Shown here: positions 1-5,814 of the stretch, one piece after another
Layout of the letters: every line of letters begins with the position of its first letter
Position numbering within the stretch: the first letter of the stretch is position 1
Notes under the pieces: model-generated
The model's input: only the letters and a program-made list of their open reading frames with translations
The model's database searches: none
What the model was told of the DNA's origin: nothing
Made by a program: the position numbers and the translations under genes
Source: Candidatus Bathyarchaeota archaeon
GTDB taxonomy: Archaea; Thermoproteota; Bathyarchaeia; Bathyarchaeales; Bathycorpusculaceae
Reading direction: 5' to 3'
Assembly (NCBI GenBank): GCA_030673805.1
Contig: DAOVIH010000063.1
Location: 1 to 6,338, forward strand
Length of the DNA stretch: 6,338 nucleotides

Positions 1-134
1 ACAATGCACTTTCCCAGTTTTTTATCCTTAATGTTTGGTGCTAACGCTTAAACATTTTGCCTTGTTATCTAAGCTTGGGTTTGTGAACTGTTAATTAGGC
101 GAGGATCAACATGCTTTTATTATTGACCCTAGAA
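1..134. other. Non-coding region upstream of pheS
   Basis: No reading frame of useful length and no tRNA-like fold is visible on either strand. A T6 run at 18-23 could end transcription of a gene lying to the left on the plus strand. A 7-bp inverted repeat, AATGTTT at 30-36 and AAACATT at 50-56 with a 13-nt loop, lies just after it; it is AT-rich and weak as an RNA hairpin. A TATA-like stretch TTTTATTATT sits at 115-124. Nothing else in this part can be named. Confidence 0.4.
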
Positions 135-144
135 CTAAAATAAC
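133..144 (+). promoter_or_regulatory. Possible archaeal TATA box of the pheST operon
   Basis: The stretch AACTAAAATAAC contains TAAAATAA at 136-143, centred about 28 nt before the ATG at 168. That is the usual distance from an archaeal TATA box to the transcription start, so the pheS mRNA could be leaderless or almost so. A second candidate, TTTTATTATT at 115-124, would place the start near 146 and give a leader of roughly 20 nt. The sequence alone does not decide between them. Confidence 0.3.
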
Positions 145-167
145 AAAATCCTAATACTGCCTTGACG

Positions 168-1697
168 ATGGGAAAGAGCATGGTAGATCTTAGAGGACAG
201 GAGTACAAAATCCTCTTTAAACTCCAAAATCTTGAGGGAAAAGCATCTGCAACTCAAATTGTTGCTTCAACCAAGTTATCTGAGTCTGCGGTTATGCGTG
301 CCCTCCTTGCGCTTCAAAGCAAAAATCTTGTTGCAATTACCGAAACCAAACAAACTCGAGCTCGACTCACCGAAGAAGGCAAAACCTGGGCCAAAGAAGG
401 TCTTCCAGAAAGAAAGATAATCAACCTGTTATTCGACAGGAATTGCCGTGAATTATCATTCTCTGATATCTCAGCTTCCGTTCATATTCCTCATAGTACG
501 ACCATAATCGCTTTAGGCTGGTTAGTTCGAAAGAATTGGGCAACCGTTAACAAAGAAAGGAATTCAGTTGAAACAGAGCTAACGAAAAGCCCCGACAAAG
601 GAATTGACGAAAAACTACTGGATCTTCTAAACAAAAAAGGGGTGATTCCCGTTGAAAACAGCTCAAAACTTAGCCCCGCCCTAAAAATCTTGAAGAAGAG
701 ACAACTGGTTAATGTTAGAACAAGGACATTGCGGCTTGTTGAAATCACTGAACAAGGAAGAGTTGTAGCAGAGAAGAAAACAACAACTGGCGAGGTGATA
801 ACCCAACTCACCCCCAAACTTTTGGTTAGTGGTCAATGGAAAAAGAAAAAATTTCAAAAGTACAATATTGAAGCTCCAGTAGCGAAAAATTGGCCCGGCA
901 AGAAACACCCTTACATGATTTTTCTCCAAGAAGTTCGGGAAAAACTAGTCACTCTTGGTTTTAAGGAAATGACTGGCCCCAGCATCGAGACTGCCTTCTT
1001 CAATTTTGACGCTCTTTACACACCTCAGGACCATCCAGCCAGAGACATCTTTGGTATCTACTTGGTTAAAAAACCCGAACTTGGAGATCTAGAGCCACAT
1101 CGGGATATTGTGGCAAAGGTAGAAAAAACTCATGAAGATGGTTGGAAGACTGGTTCAATTGGATGGGGTTACAAGTATTCTCGCCAAGAAGCCAGACGTC
1201 TAATTCTTCGTGGCCACGGAACATGCCTAAGCGCACGCACATTATTAAGTAAGAACTTGGAAATCCCCAGCAGGTATTTTTCGATCGCTCGGTGCTACAG
1301 ACCCGAAGTCCTAGACAAAACCCATCTTTCAGAATTCAATCAAGTTGAAGGCATTATTGTAGACGAAAAACTAACCTTGAGAGATTTGCTAGGAGTACTT
1401 GAAAAGTTTGCGTTGGAAATCGCAGGGGCAGACAGGGTTCGTTTCACGCCAGACTACTTCCCCTTCACTGAACCCAGCGTCGAGTTGAGCGCTTACAAGA
1501 AGGGATACGGGTGGATTGAACTAGGAGGGTCAGGCATTTTCAGACCCGAAGTTACCTTGCCTCTCGGCGTTGAAGTTCCCGTTATTGCTTGGGGCCTAGG
1601 TATAGACCGCCTATTCATGATGAAATCTGGCCTCCAAGACATTCGGAGTATATTTTCTCAGGACTTAAACTGGATTCGGAGGAAACAGGTGGCCTAG
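168..1697 (+). CDS. pheS: Phenylalanine--tRNA ligase alpha subunit (archaeal type)
   Basis: Cytoplasmic class II aminoacyl-tRNA synthetase subunit that activates phenylalanine with ATP and, with PheT as an (alpha-beta)2 enzyme, transfers it to tRNA-Phe. Numbered from ATG 168 (509 aa), residues 1 to about 225 are winged-helix-like (for example the stretch around SESAVMRALLALQSK), as in archaeal and eukaryal PheS. The catalytic domain follows: motif 1 at about 266-283 (GPSIETAFFNFDAL), HPARD at 289-293, motif 2 at about 369-398 (RCYRPEV and FNQVEG), the phenylalanine-pocket FPFTEPS at 431-437, and motif 3 at about 454-485 (SGIFRPEV, WGLGIDRL). All key blocks are intact and the length is normal for archaea. 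The start is uncertain: TTG 162, ATG 168 and ATG 180 are in frame. ATG 168 fits a leaderless mRNA. ATG 180 has GGA 6 nt upstream and gives an N-terminus (MVDLRGQEYKIL) that also suits the family. Product call near certain. Confidence 0.97.
   Translation: MGKSMVDLRGQEYKILFKLQNLEGKASATQIVASTKLSESAVMRALLALQSKNLVAITETKQTRARLTEEGKTWAKEGLPERKIINLLFDRNCRELSFSDISASVHIPHSTTIIALGWLVRKNWATVNKERNSVETELTKSPDKGIDEKLLDLLNKKGVIPVENSSKLSPALKILKKRQLVNVRTRTLRLVEITEQGRVVAEKKTTTGEVITQLTPKLLVSGQWKKKKFQKYNIEAPVAKNWPGKKHPYMIFLQEVREKLVTLGFKEMTGPSIETAFFNFDALYTPQDHPARDIFGIYLVKKPELGDLEPHRDIVAKVEKTHEDGWKTGSIGWGYKYSRQEARRLILRGHGTCLSARTLLSKNLEIPSRYFSIARCYRPEVLDKTHLSEFNQVEGIIVDEKLTLRDLLGVLEKFALEIAGADRVRFTPDYFPFTEPSVELSAYKKGYGWIELGGSGIFRPEVTLPLGVEVPVIAWGLGIDRLFMMKSGLQDIRSIFSQDLNWIRRKQVA
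1687..1692 (+). promoter_or_regulatory. Shine-Dalgarno sequence of pheT
   Basis: AGGTGG lies 7 nt before ATG 1700, inside the last codons of pheS; AGGTG can pair with the CACCU core at the 3' end of 16S rRNA. It decides the pheT start: the same frame is open further upstream to an ATG at 1615 and beyond, but that part overlaps the conserved motif 3 end of pheS and does not look like PheT. The position implies translation of pheT by ribosomes finishing pheS. Confidence 0.75.
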
Positions 1698-1699
1698 CC

Positions 1700-3391
1700 A
1701 TGCCGACTATTGAATTAGACTTCAATGAGTTCAAGAGCTTGCTGGGAACAAGCTTGGAGGCTGATGTTGAAAAAATCGACGAAATATTGGTCTTAGCTAA
1801 AGCCGAAGTGAAACTATTCGACAAGAAGGAAGCTCTTCTCAGCGTAGAGCTTAAAGACACCAATAGGCCTGACCTGTGGAGTGTGGAAGGGTTGGCTAGG
1901 GCTCTAAACTACTATCTAGGCAATGAAACCGGGGTTAAACAGTACTATGTTGAAAAACCCATAGTTGACGTGTCAGTTGATTCGCACCTAAGCAGCATTC
2001 GTCCATTCATCGGTTGCTCCATAATAAGAGATGTTAAATTGACTGATGCTTTGATTCGTGGGCTCATGAATCTACAGACCAAGCTTGATATGACCTATGG
2101 AAGGAACAGAAAGAAAACTTCCATAGGTATTTACGATTTTAGTTTAATCACACCACCACTAAAATACACAGTAACAACACCTGATGGAATAGCTTTTGCC
2201 CCACTTGGATTTGAAGAACCAATGACACTAGCAGAGATTTTGACTAATCACCCAAAGGGAATTGAATATGGCCACATCGTGAACAAACACCCAGTTTTCC
2301 CCATATTGCTCGACTCCAACAAAAAAGTGTTGTCTTTTCCTCCCATAATAAATTCCAACGATCTTGGATGTGTGACTGAAGAAACCGAGCAATTGCTGGT
2401 TGAAGTTACGGGAACTAATCATGAAACCGTTCTCAACACACTAAAACTTGTTACTTTGGCACTCATAGACCGAGGGGGCAAAGCTTACTCTACGACTGTG
2501 CATTATCCACATAACAAAACAACAGTTGTAACGCCAGATTTTAGCAACAAACAAATGAAATTGAGCGTTTCTTATGTGCATAGAGTCCTGGGGTTGAATT
2601 TCTCAGGCAAACTCATAAGGAAGCTTCTGGAAAAGGCCGGGTTTGGGATTCAGGATTTTGACTCTGAAAACATTACCGTGACTATTCCTTGCTATCGAAT
2701 TGACGTAATGCATCCTGTAGATCTGGTTGAAGATATCGGCATATCTTACGGCTACAACAATATCGAACCACTCTGGCGTGAGCTTCCTACAACTGGCCGA
2801 AAAAGAAAAGAACAGTCTTTTCTAGACATTGTTTCGGATCTTATGATTGGGTTGGGTTTCCAAGAGATTCTGTCGTACACCTTGACTAACCCTGAAACCC
2901 TTTTCGTTAGAATGAAATGTAAAAAGACTCCAACTATGGAAATTGCAAACCCCAAGGTTCAAACCATGACATGCTTAAGAAACTGGCTAGTACCAAGTCT
3001 TATGGAATTCTTGGGCAACAACCAGTCAATTGAATTTCCTCAAAAAGTTTTTGAACTAGGTAAAATCACTGTGCCTGATGAGACCAAAGAAACGAAAAGT
3101 CGAGACGAGTATCGTTTGGCAGCAGCAATATCCCACTCGAGTGCCAGTTTCACAGAGATCAAATCCGTTACAGATGTTTTCTTCTTGAACATAGGTCTTG
3201 ACTGGAAAATTAGAAAGACAAAACATTCAAGTTTCATAGAAGGTCGCGTTGGAACTGCTGTGGTCGATAGGAACGAGGTTGGAACGCTTGGCGAAATCAG
3301 CCCTGAAGTTCTTGAAGCCTGGAATTTGGAAACCCCCACTGTAGCGTTTGAAATAAATATAGAAAAAGTTTTGAAAACTAAATACCCGTGA
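1700..3391 (+). CDS. pheT: Phenylalanine--tRNA ligase beta subunit (archaeal type)
   Basis: Partner of PheS in the (alpha-beta)2 synthetase; it supplies the editing domain that hydrolyses mischarged Tyr-tRNA-Phe and a catalytically inactive synthetase-like fold for assembly. The 563 aa match the short archaeal/eukaryal form. In order: N-terminal B1-like start MPTIELDFNEFKSLLG with NRPDLWSVEGLARAL at 55-69; the B3/B4 editing domain at about 100-235 (RPFIGCSIIRDV, GRNRKKTSIGIYDF, FPPIINSNDLG); B5 at about 275-360 (LSVSYVHRVLGL, ITVTIPCYRIDVMHPVDLVE); and the synthetase-like domain from about 370 (LGFQEILSYTLTNPE, LRNWLVPSLMEFLGNN, VFELGKI). It ends with GTLGEISPEVLEAW, where many relatives have GEIHPE. 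It starts 2 nt after pheS with a good Shine-Dalgarno, so the genes form one operon. The frame is intact. Confidence 0.97.
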   Translation: MPTIELDFNEFKSLLGTSLEADVEKIDEILVLAKAEVKLFDKKEALLSVELKDTNRPDLWSVEGLARALNYYLGNETGVKQYYVEKPIVDVSVDSHLSSIRPFIGCSIIRDVKLTDALIRGLMNLQTKLDMTYGRNRKKTSIGIYDFSLITPPLKYTVTTPDGIAFAPLGFEEPMTLAEILTNHPKGIEYGHIVNKHPVFPILLDSNKKVLSFPPIINSNDLGCVTEETEQLLVEVTGTNHETVLNTLKLVTLALIDRGGKAYSTTVHYPHNKTTVVTPDFSNKQMKLSVSYVHRVLGLNFSGKLIRKLLEKAGFGIQDFDSENITVTIPCYRIDVMHPVDLVEDIGISYGYNNIEPLWRELPTTGRKRKEQSFLDIVSDLMIGLGFQEILSYTLTNPETLFVRMKCKKTPTMEIANPKVQTMTCLRNWLVPSLMEFLGNNQSIEFPQKVFELGKITVPDETKETKSRDEYRLAAAISHSSASFTEIKSVTDVFFLNIGLDWKIRKTKHSSFIEGRVGTAVVDRNEVGTLGEISPEVLEAWNLETPTVAFEINIEKVLKTKYP

Positions 3392-3468
3392 TTGAACTAG
3401 ACTTCCTCTCCAGATTACTCGTGAAAAACCTATCTGGGTGCTATTCCAAAAAAATCAAATCTTTTTAG
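3388..3468 (+). other. Very short GTG frame overlapping the pheT stop (doubtful)
   Basis: GTG at 3388 overlaps the pheT stop as GTGA and opens a 26-codon frame that ends at TAG 3466-3468. It begins VIELDFLSRLL, which repeats the IELDF found at PheT residues 4-8; at the DNA level 14 of 15 bases agree between 1709-1723 and 3391-3405. It has no Shine-Dalgarno, no conserved look after the first residues, and its end overlaps the opposing gene. More likely chance or a tiny duplicated scrap than a gene. Confidence 0.12.
3448..3454 (-). terminator. Probable oligo-T terminator of the minus-strand gene
   Basis: Seven A bases on the plus strand give a T7 run on the minus strand, starting directly after the TGA (3457-3455) of the surface-protein gene. 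This is the pattern of a simple archaeal oligo-T terminator. No GC-rich stem precedes it. Confidence 0.45.
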
Positions 3469-4762
3469 CTCTTTTTATTCGTACAACCCAAACAACAACA
3501 AGAATTACTAAAGCAGCTGTGCCTGCGAAAAGCAATAAGCCAAGTGGTAATCCCCATCTGTAACCCACCAGCGTCATCAAACTTTCTGTTCTGTTCCAGT
3601 AGTACACCTTTTGATATTCATTTGTGACCTTAAAACGTGGATCATCGTACACTATGTCCAAACGCAATCCATATTCCGCTATAAGTATCCGGGAAAACTC
3701 TAATATTAACCACGCATTTTCGTCAGGTTCCCACCACCCCCAAATTTTGTCTTCGGGAGGATGCATTCCCCAACCGAAGTTTTCTGGAAGAACCAGTGTG
3801 GCCTCCGTCTTCATTGATCCATGAACAACATCGGGTTCTTGTACAATTTCGTTCCAGAAACGTTCTAGAACTACAAAGTGTTCTTCCTTCAAGATTCCGT
3901 ATTCATTTCCAGCTAGTTTTGGGTAATTGAATATAACGACGTATTCGGCCCCAGCCTCATACGACATACGCATTTGGTTGTAAATCTCAGTACCACTGTC
4001 TAGGTACGGTGGCTGGTCATACTTCCAAGTCAGTATTGTGCCCCAACTCTTGTTTTGCAGTCTTGCTGCCCCCTTCACGAGTGCAATTTCTTGGGCGACC
4101 GTATGGTTCCAGCCAATTTGGGCAAATATTACGTCCCATCCAGCTAAATAACCAAACCAGTAGAGCGAAAAATCAGATGTAAAAGATGTGATGTTTCTGT
4201 TAACAAGTTTCTGTAACCCCGCTTCTCTATCCATTTCCACTAATCCAAAGAAAAACTCCAAAATAGGCTCGTAATCCTGCTCGATACCTACTACATCTAT
4301 TTCAGATATTCCATGTTCACTGAGAAAATTTTTCCGGTTCTCCTCGTCCCATTCCAAATACCTTCCGACTGGTTCATCATAATAATAGACACCCAGAAAC
4401 TTTTTGCCCCACCTCTTTTCTGCTACATCAAGCCAAGAGTTATGCCATGTTTGATTGAGGATTCCGAATTGGACTATTACATTCAATCCGGCATTCACTG
4501 CGTAGTTGCAGATTTCAGTTGTCCTAGTTTCGTTCTTGCTAAGATTGTTGATGGACCACGATTGTAAGACAAAAAGGTTAGTGTAACTTTTCACTCGATC
4601 TATTAGCAGTTTAGCTTCTGCAGTTGAGTTTCCGCAGTAAGTAACACCAACGTAAAATTCTGTTGACTCTTGCCTTACGCTCCCACCACCGCAGGGAGCA
4701 CAAACTGTTGAACTCATAACCAATAATGTGATTATCGCAACTAGTACTACGAATAGTCTCAT
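3455..4762 (-). CDS. Secreted, membrane-anchored TIM-barrel-like (glycoside-hydrolase-like) protein
   Basis: Uncharacterised 435-aa cell-surface protein. Residues 1-22 form a signal peptide (hydrophobic LFVVLVAIITLLVM, then Cys 21 and 24). Residues about 35-310 alternate short hydrophobic strands and helices in the manner of a TIM barrel: FYVGVTYCG, TNLFVLQSW, LNVIVQFG, LGVYYYDEP (126-131), VIFAQIGWN, WGTILTWKYD and AEYVVIFNY. A DEP at the end of a strand is often catalytic in sugar-cleaving barrels, but I see no clear second acid. Residues about 315-395 look like a second alpha/beta domain (ATLVLPENFGWGMHPPEDK, LRLDIVYDDPRF, YQKVYYWN). A membrane helix at about 405-427 and a basic tail (KRAKKI) anchor it, with the bulk outside. 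Eight N-X-S/T sequons (N45, 73, 77, 103, 190, 219, 237, 390) suit an N-glycosylated archaeal protein. Start ATG 4762 has a weak AGGT 4 nt upstream. It is divergent from the genes at 4985 onward. Enzyme class and substrate are inference only. Confidence 0.85.
   Translation of the reverse strand: MRLFVVLVAIITLLVMSSTVCAPCGGGSVRQESTEFYVGVTYCGNSTAEAKLLIDRVKSYTNLFVLQSWSINNLSKNETRTTEICNYAVNAGLNVIVQFGILNQTWHNSWLDVAEKRWGKKFLGVYYYDEPVGRYLEWDEENRKNFLSEHGISEIDVVGIEQDYEPILEFFFGLVEMDREAGLQKLVNRNITSFTSDFSLYWFGYLAGWDVIFAQIGWNHTVAQEIALVKGAARLQNKSWGTILTWKYDQPPYLDSGTEIYNQMRMSYEAGAEYVVIFNYPKLAGNEYGILKEEHFVVLERFWNEIVQEPDVVHGSMKTEATLVLPENFGWGMHPPEDKIWGWWEPDENAWLILEFSRILIAEYGLRLDIVYDDPRFKVTNEYQKVYYWNRTESLMTLVGYRWGLPLGLLLFAGTAALVILVVVWVVRIKRAKKI
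3461..3479 (+). terminator. Probable oligo-T terminator of pheST
   Basis: Two T5 runs (3462-3466 and 3472-3476) lie 70-85 nt after the pheT stop. Archaeal RNA polymerase commonly ends transcription at such T-rich tracts without a hairpin. The tracts fall inside the last codons of the convergent minus-strand gene, so the pheST message would run slightly antisense to it. Confidence 0.45.
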
Positions 4763-4917
4763 TATAACCTATGTCCCGCTAAACTTCTAGAATCAAGCCT
4801 TTTACTTGGCTCTTGTTCAAGCAAAAATGGGGCTCCAAGATAGATAATCCTTCCTATACGCTAATAAGCCACTCAAAAGACGCCAAACTGATTTTGGGAC
4901 TACAAGATACGAGGAGT

Positions 4918-4937
4918 TAATCCAAAAAACTGGATTA
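4918..4937 (+). repeat. Small inverted repeat (hairpin) in the intergenic region
   Basis: TAATCCA at 4918-4924 and TGGATTA at 4931-4937 form a perfect 7-bp stem with a 6-nt loop (AAAAAC). It lies between the divergent surface-protein gene (start 4762) and the broken gene at 4985, some 15-35 nt before a TATA-like box. It could be a dyad operator for a regulator or a weak RNA hairpin. The rest of 4763-4984 shows no gene. Confidence 0.3.
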
Positions 4938-4951
4938 CCCAAAAGGACAAC

Positions 4952-4962
4952 ATTAAATTGTA
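4952..4962 (+). promoter_or_regulatory. Possible TATA box for the zinc-ribbon/exported-protein pair
   Basis: ATTAAATTGTA is an AT-rich, TATA-like stretch centred about 28 nt before GTG 4985, which would put the transcription start at or next to the start codon (leaderless). No Shine-Dalgarno precedes that GTG, which agrees with leaderless reading. Another AT-rich stretch, GATATAA at 4964-4970, is too close to the start for this role. Confidence 0.3.
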
Positions 4963-5031
4963 AGATATAACACCAAACATACTCGTGAAAGTCCAAACTG
5001 CCTTGAGCGTTATTGCAGTGGTCGTTCTATC

Positions 5032-5038
5032 TTTTTTG
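5032..5038 (+). other. T_TTT_TTG heptamer at the frame change
   Basis: In the frame of GTG 4985 the bases read T TTT TTG, which fits the X_XXY_YYZ pattern used for -1 ribosomal frameshifting. A -1 slip here gives GGC as the next codon and enters the open frame that carries the second membrane helix. A one-base loss from a T7 run would look the same. No convincing stimulatory stem is obvious just downstream, and a further in-frame TAA at 5206 speaks against a working recoding site. Confidence 0.35.
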
Positions 5039-5310
5039 GCCTAGTTTTTGCAGTAGCATCTTCCGTTTCTAACGCTCTCACTAGGATGGTAGTTAGCCTA
5101 ATGATGTTTTCCATAGGTTTGGTCTTGCTTTACTACTTGACCAGAAAACCAAAAACGGTTATCCAAAAAGTGGAGTTTTCTGGAGCAGTCAAGGCTGTCT
5201 CATTGTAATGCCCCAACTGCTCTGCTTCGGTTGAAGCAGACCGAATCAAGATAGTTTCAGGAGTTCCTTATGCTAAATGTGATTACTGCGGGAACACCTT
5301 TGAAGTAGTC

Positions 5311-5315
5311 GAGGA
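5311..5315 (+). promoter_or_regulatory. Shine-Dalgarno for the exported-protein gene
   Basis: GAGGA lies 6 nt before ATG 5322, within the codons for the VEEPKW end of the zinc-ribbon frame. Together with the ATGGTGA overlap it points to translational coupling of the two genes when both were intact, and it supports ATG 5322 as the start. Confidence 0.65.
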
Positions 5316-5321
5316 ACCAAA

Positions 5322-5759
5322 ATGGTGAAAACTCAAGGCCTAATATTCACAATTATTCTGGTATTTTCCATTTGTTTTTTGTTCGTTGGGACTGTTTGTG
5401 CCCAAGAAAGGGTGTATTACATAGATCGCCAATGGACAAAAATCTGGATAAACCAGGACGGAACAATCGATTTGTTCTACCATATAAGGCTGGCTCTTGT
5501 CTCAGGATCAAACATAAACTATGTTTTGGTTGGACAACCTCAAGGAGACTTCACTATAGGCGAAGCTGTGGACCAATACGGTCATACTCTAGCCACCACT
5601 GACGTCTCCTCAAAAAGTGATTACAAAATCCAGGTTAACCTGTATGAACCCCTTCGAGCAGGCCAATCCATCAGCTTCAACCTTTCAACCAATGTTGCAA
5701 AAATGATGACAAAATTTTCATCCCAAACTCTGGCAATCCTTTTAAAATACTATAGTTAA
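5322..5759 (+). CDS. Exported protein, N-terminal domain only; probably truncated
   Basis: A 145-aa product of unknown function. Residues 1-27 are a clear signal peptide (MVKT, then a hydrophobic core IFTIILVFSICFLFVG, cleavage likely after VCA27). Residues 28-127 look like a beta-rich extracellular domain: RVYYIDRQWTKIWINQDGTI, then FYHIRLALVSGSNINYVLVG, VDQYGHTL and YEPLRAGQSISFNLSTN, with one sequon at N120. From about residue 128 (MMTKFSSQTLAILLKYYS) the composition changes and the frame ends, with no membrane anchor, although a domain with this design would usually sit on a longer anchored protein. In the +2 frame the same DNA reads DDKIFIPNSGNPFKIL before a stop, which may be frameshifted remains. 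The gene overlaps the zinc-ribbon frame by 7 nt and has a good Shine-Dalgarno. It is most likely a gene cut short by a frameshift or deletion; a complete small secreted protein is possible. Confidence 0.6.
   Translation: MVKTQGLIFTIILVFSICFLFVGTVCAQERVYYIDRQWTKIWINQDGTIDLFYHIRLALVSGSNINYVLVGQPQGDFTIGEAVDQYGHTLATTDVSSKSDYKIQVNLYEPLRAGQSISFNLSTNVAKMMTKFSSQTLAILLKYYS
5738..5750 (+). promoter_or_regulatory. Possible TATA box of the HAD phosphatase gene
   Basis: TCCTTTTAAAATAC contains TTTAAAATA (5741-5749), close to the archaeal TATA consensus. It would start RNA near 5772 and give a leader of about 43 nt with a Shine-Dalgarno. It lies inside the tail of the truncated exported-protein frame, as expected if a deletion brought the two genes together. 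Confidence 0.35.
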
Positions 5760-5801
5760 AGCTTGGTATATTTCAGAAATTAGTGCGCAACAACGCTTTC
5801 G

Positions 5802-5806
5802 AAGGG
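5802..5806 (+). promoter_or_regulatory. Shine-Dalgarno that selects the TTG start at 5815
   Basis: AAGGG stands 8 nt before TTG 5815. The frame has no ATG or GTG between the stop at 5743 and motif I at 5857, so this ribosome-binding site supports TTG as the start codon of the phosphatase. Confidence 0.55.
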
Positions 5807-5814
5807 AACAATAT

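Larger units (their letters stand above)
4985..5328 (+). pseudogene. Broken gene for a small membrane protein with a C-terminal zinc ribbon
   Basis: Three pieces add up to a coherent protein of about 114 codons. Piece 1 (GTG 4985 to TAG 5042) gives VKVQTALSVIAVVVLSFLA, the start of a membrane helix. Piece 2, in the -1 frame from GGC 5038, continues the helix (GLVFAVASSVSNALT), gives a second one (VVSLMMFSIGLVLLYYL) and a basic linker (TRKPKTVIQKVEF), ending at TAA 5206. Piece 3, in the same frame, is a zinc ribbon: CPNC at 5209-5220 and CDYCG from 5278, then FEVVEEPKW and TGA 5326-5328. One T added to the T6 run at 5032-5037 joins pieces 1 and 2; reading TAA 5206 as a sense codon (for example AAA, one base away) joins 2 and 3. 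Piece 3 has no ATG, GTG or TTG start of its own. The likely product is two membrane helices with a cytoplasmic zinc ribbon, role unknown. It overlaps the next gene as ATGGTGA. Assembly errors or recoding are the alternatives. Confidence 0.7.

Noticed and set aside
30..56. AATGTTT/AAACATT inverted repeat as a terminator or riboswitch
   Set aside because: Seven AT-rich pairs around a 13-nt loop are too weak, and no conserved riboswitch core is visible.
491..929. Minus-strand open frames inside pheS
   Set aside because: They lie opposite a clearly conserved gene, have no ribosome-binding site and show low-complexity shadow composition.
1589..1699. Upstream extension of the pheT frame to 1589
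   Set aside because: It overlaps the conserved motif 3 end of pheS, gives residues unlike PheT, and a Shine-Dalgarno points to ATG 1700.
4313..4567. Plus-strand 84-codon frame opposite the surface-protein gene
   Set aside because: It is a shadow of the minus-strand coding sequence, which has a signal peptide, sequons and a membrane anchor.
4763..4984. CRISPR array, tRNA or mobile-element end in the intergenic region
   Set aside because: No repeated units, no cloverleaf and no terminal inverted repeats were seen; only one small dyad is present.
5206..5208. Stop codon as pyrrolysine or selenocysteine
   Set aside because: The codon is TAA; pyrrolysine uses TAG and selenocysteine uses TGA.
5372..5602. 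Second plus-strand frame inside the exported-protein gene
   Set aside because: Its start lies within the signal-peptide codons, and the composition (many Arg, Ser and Cys) is typical of an out-of-frame shadow.
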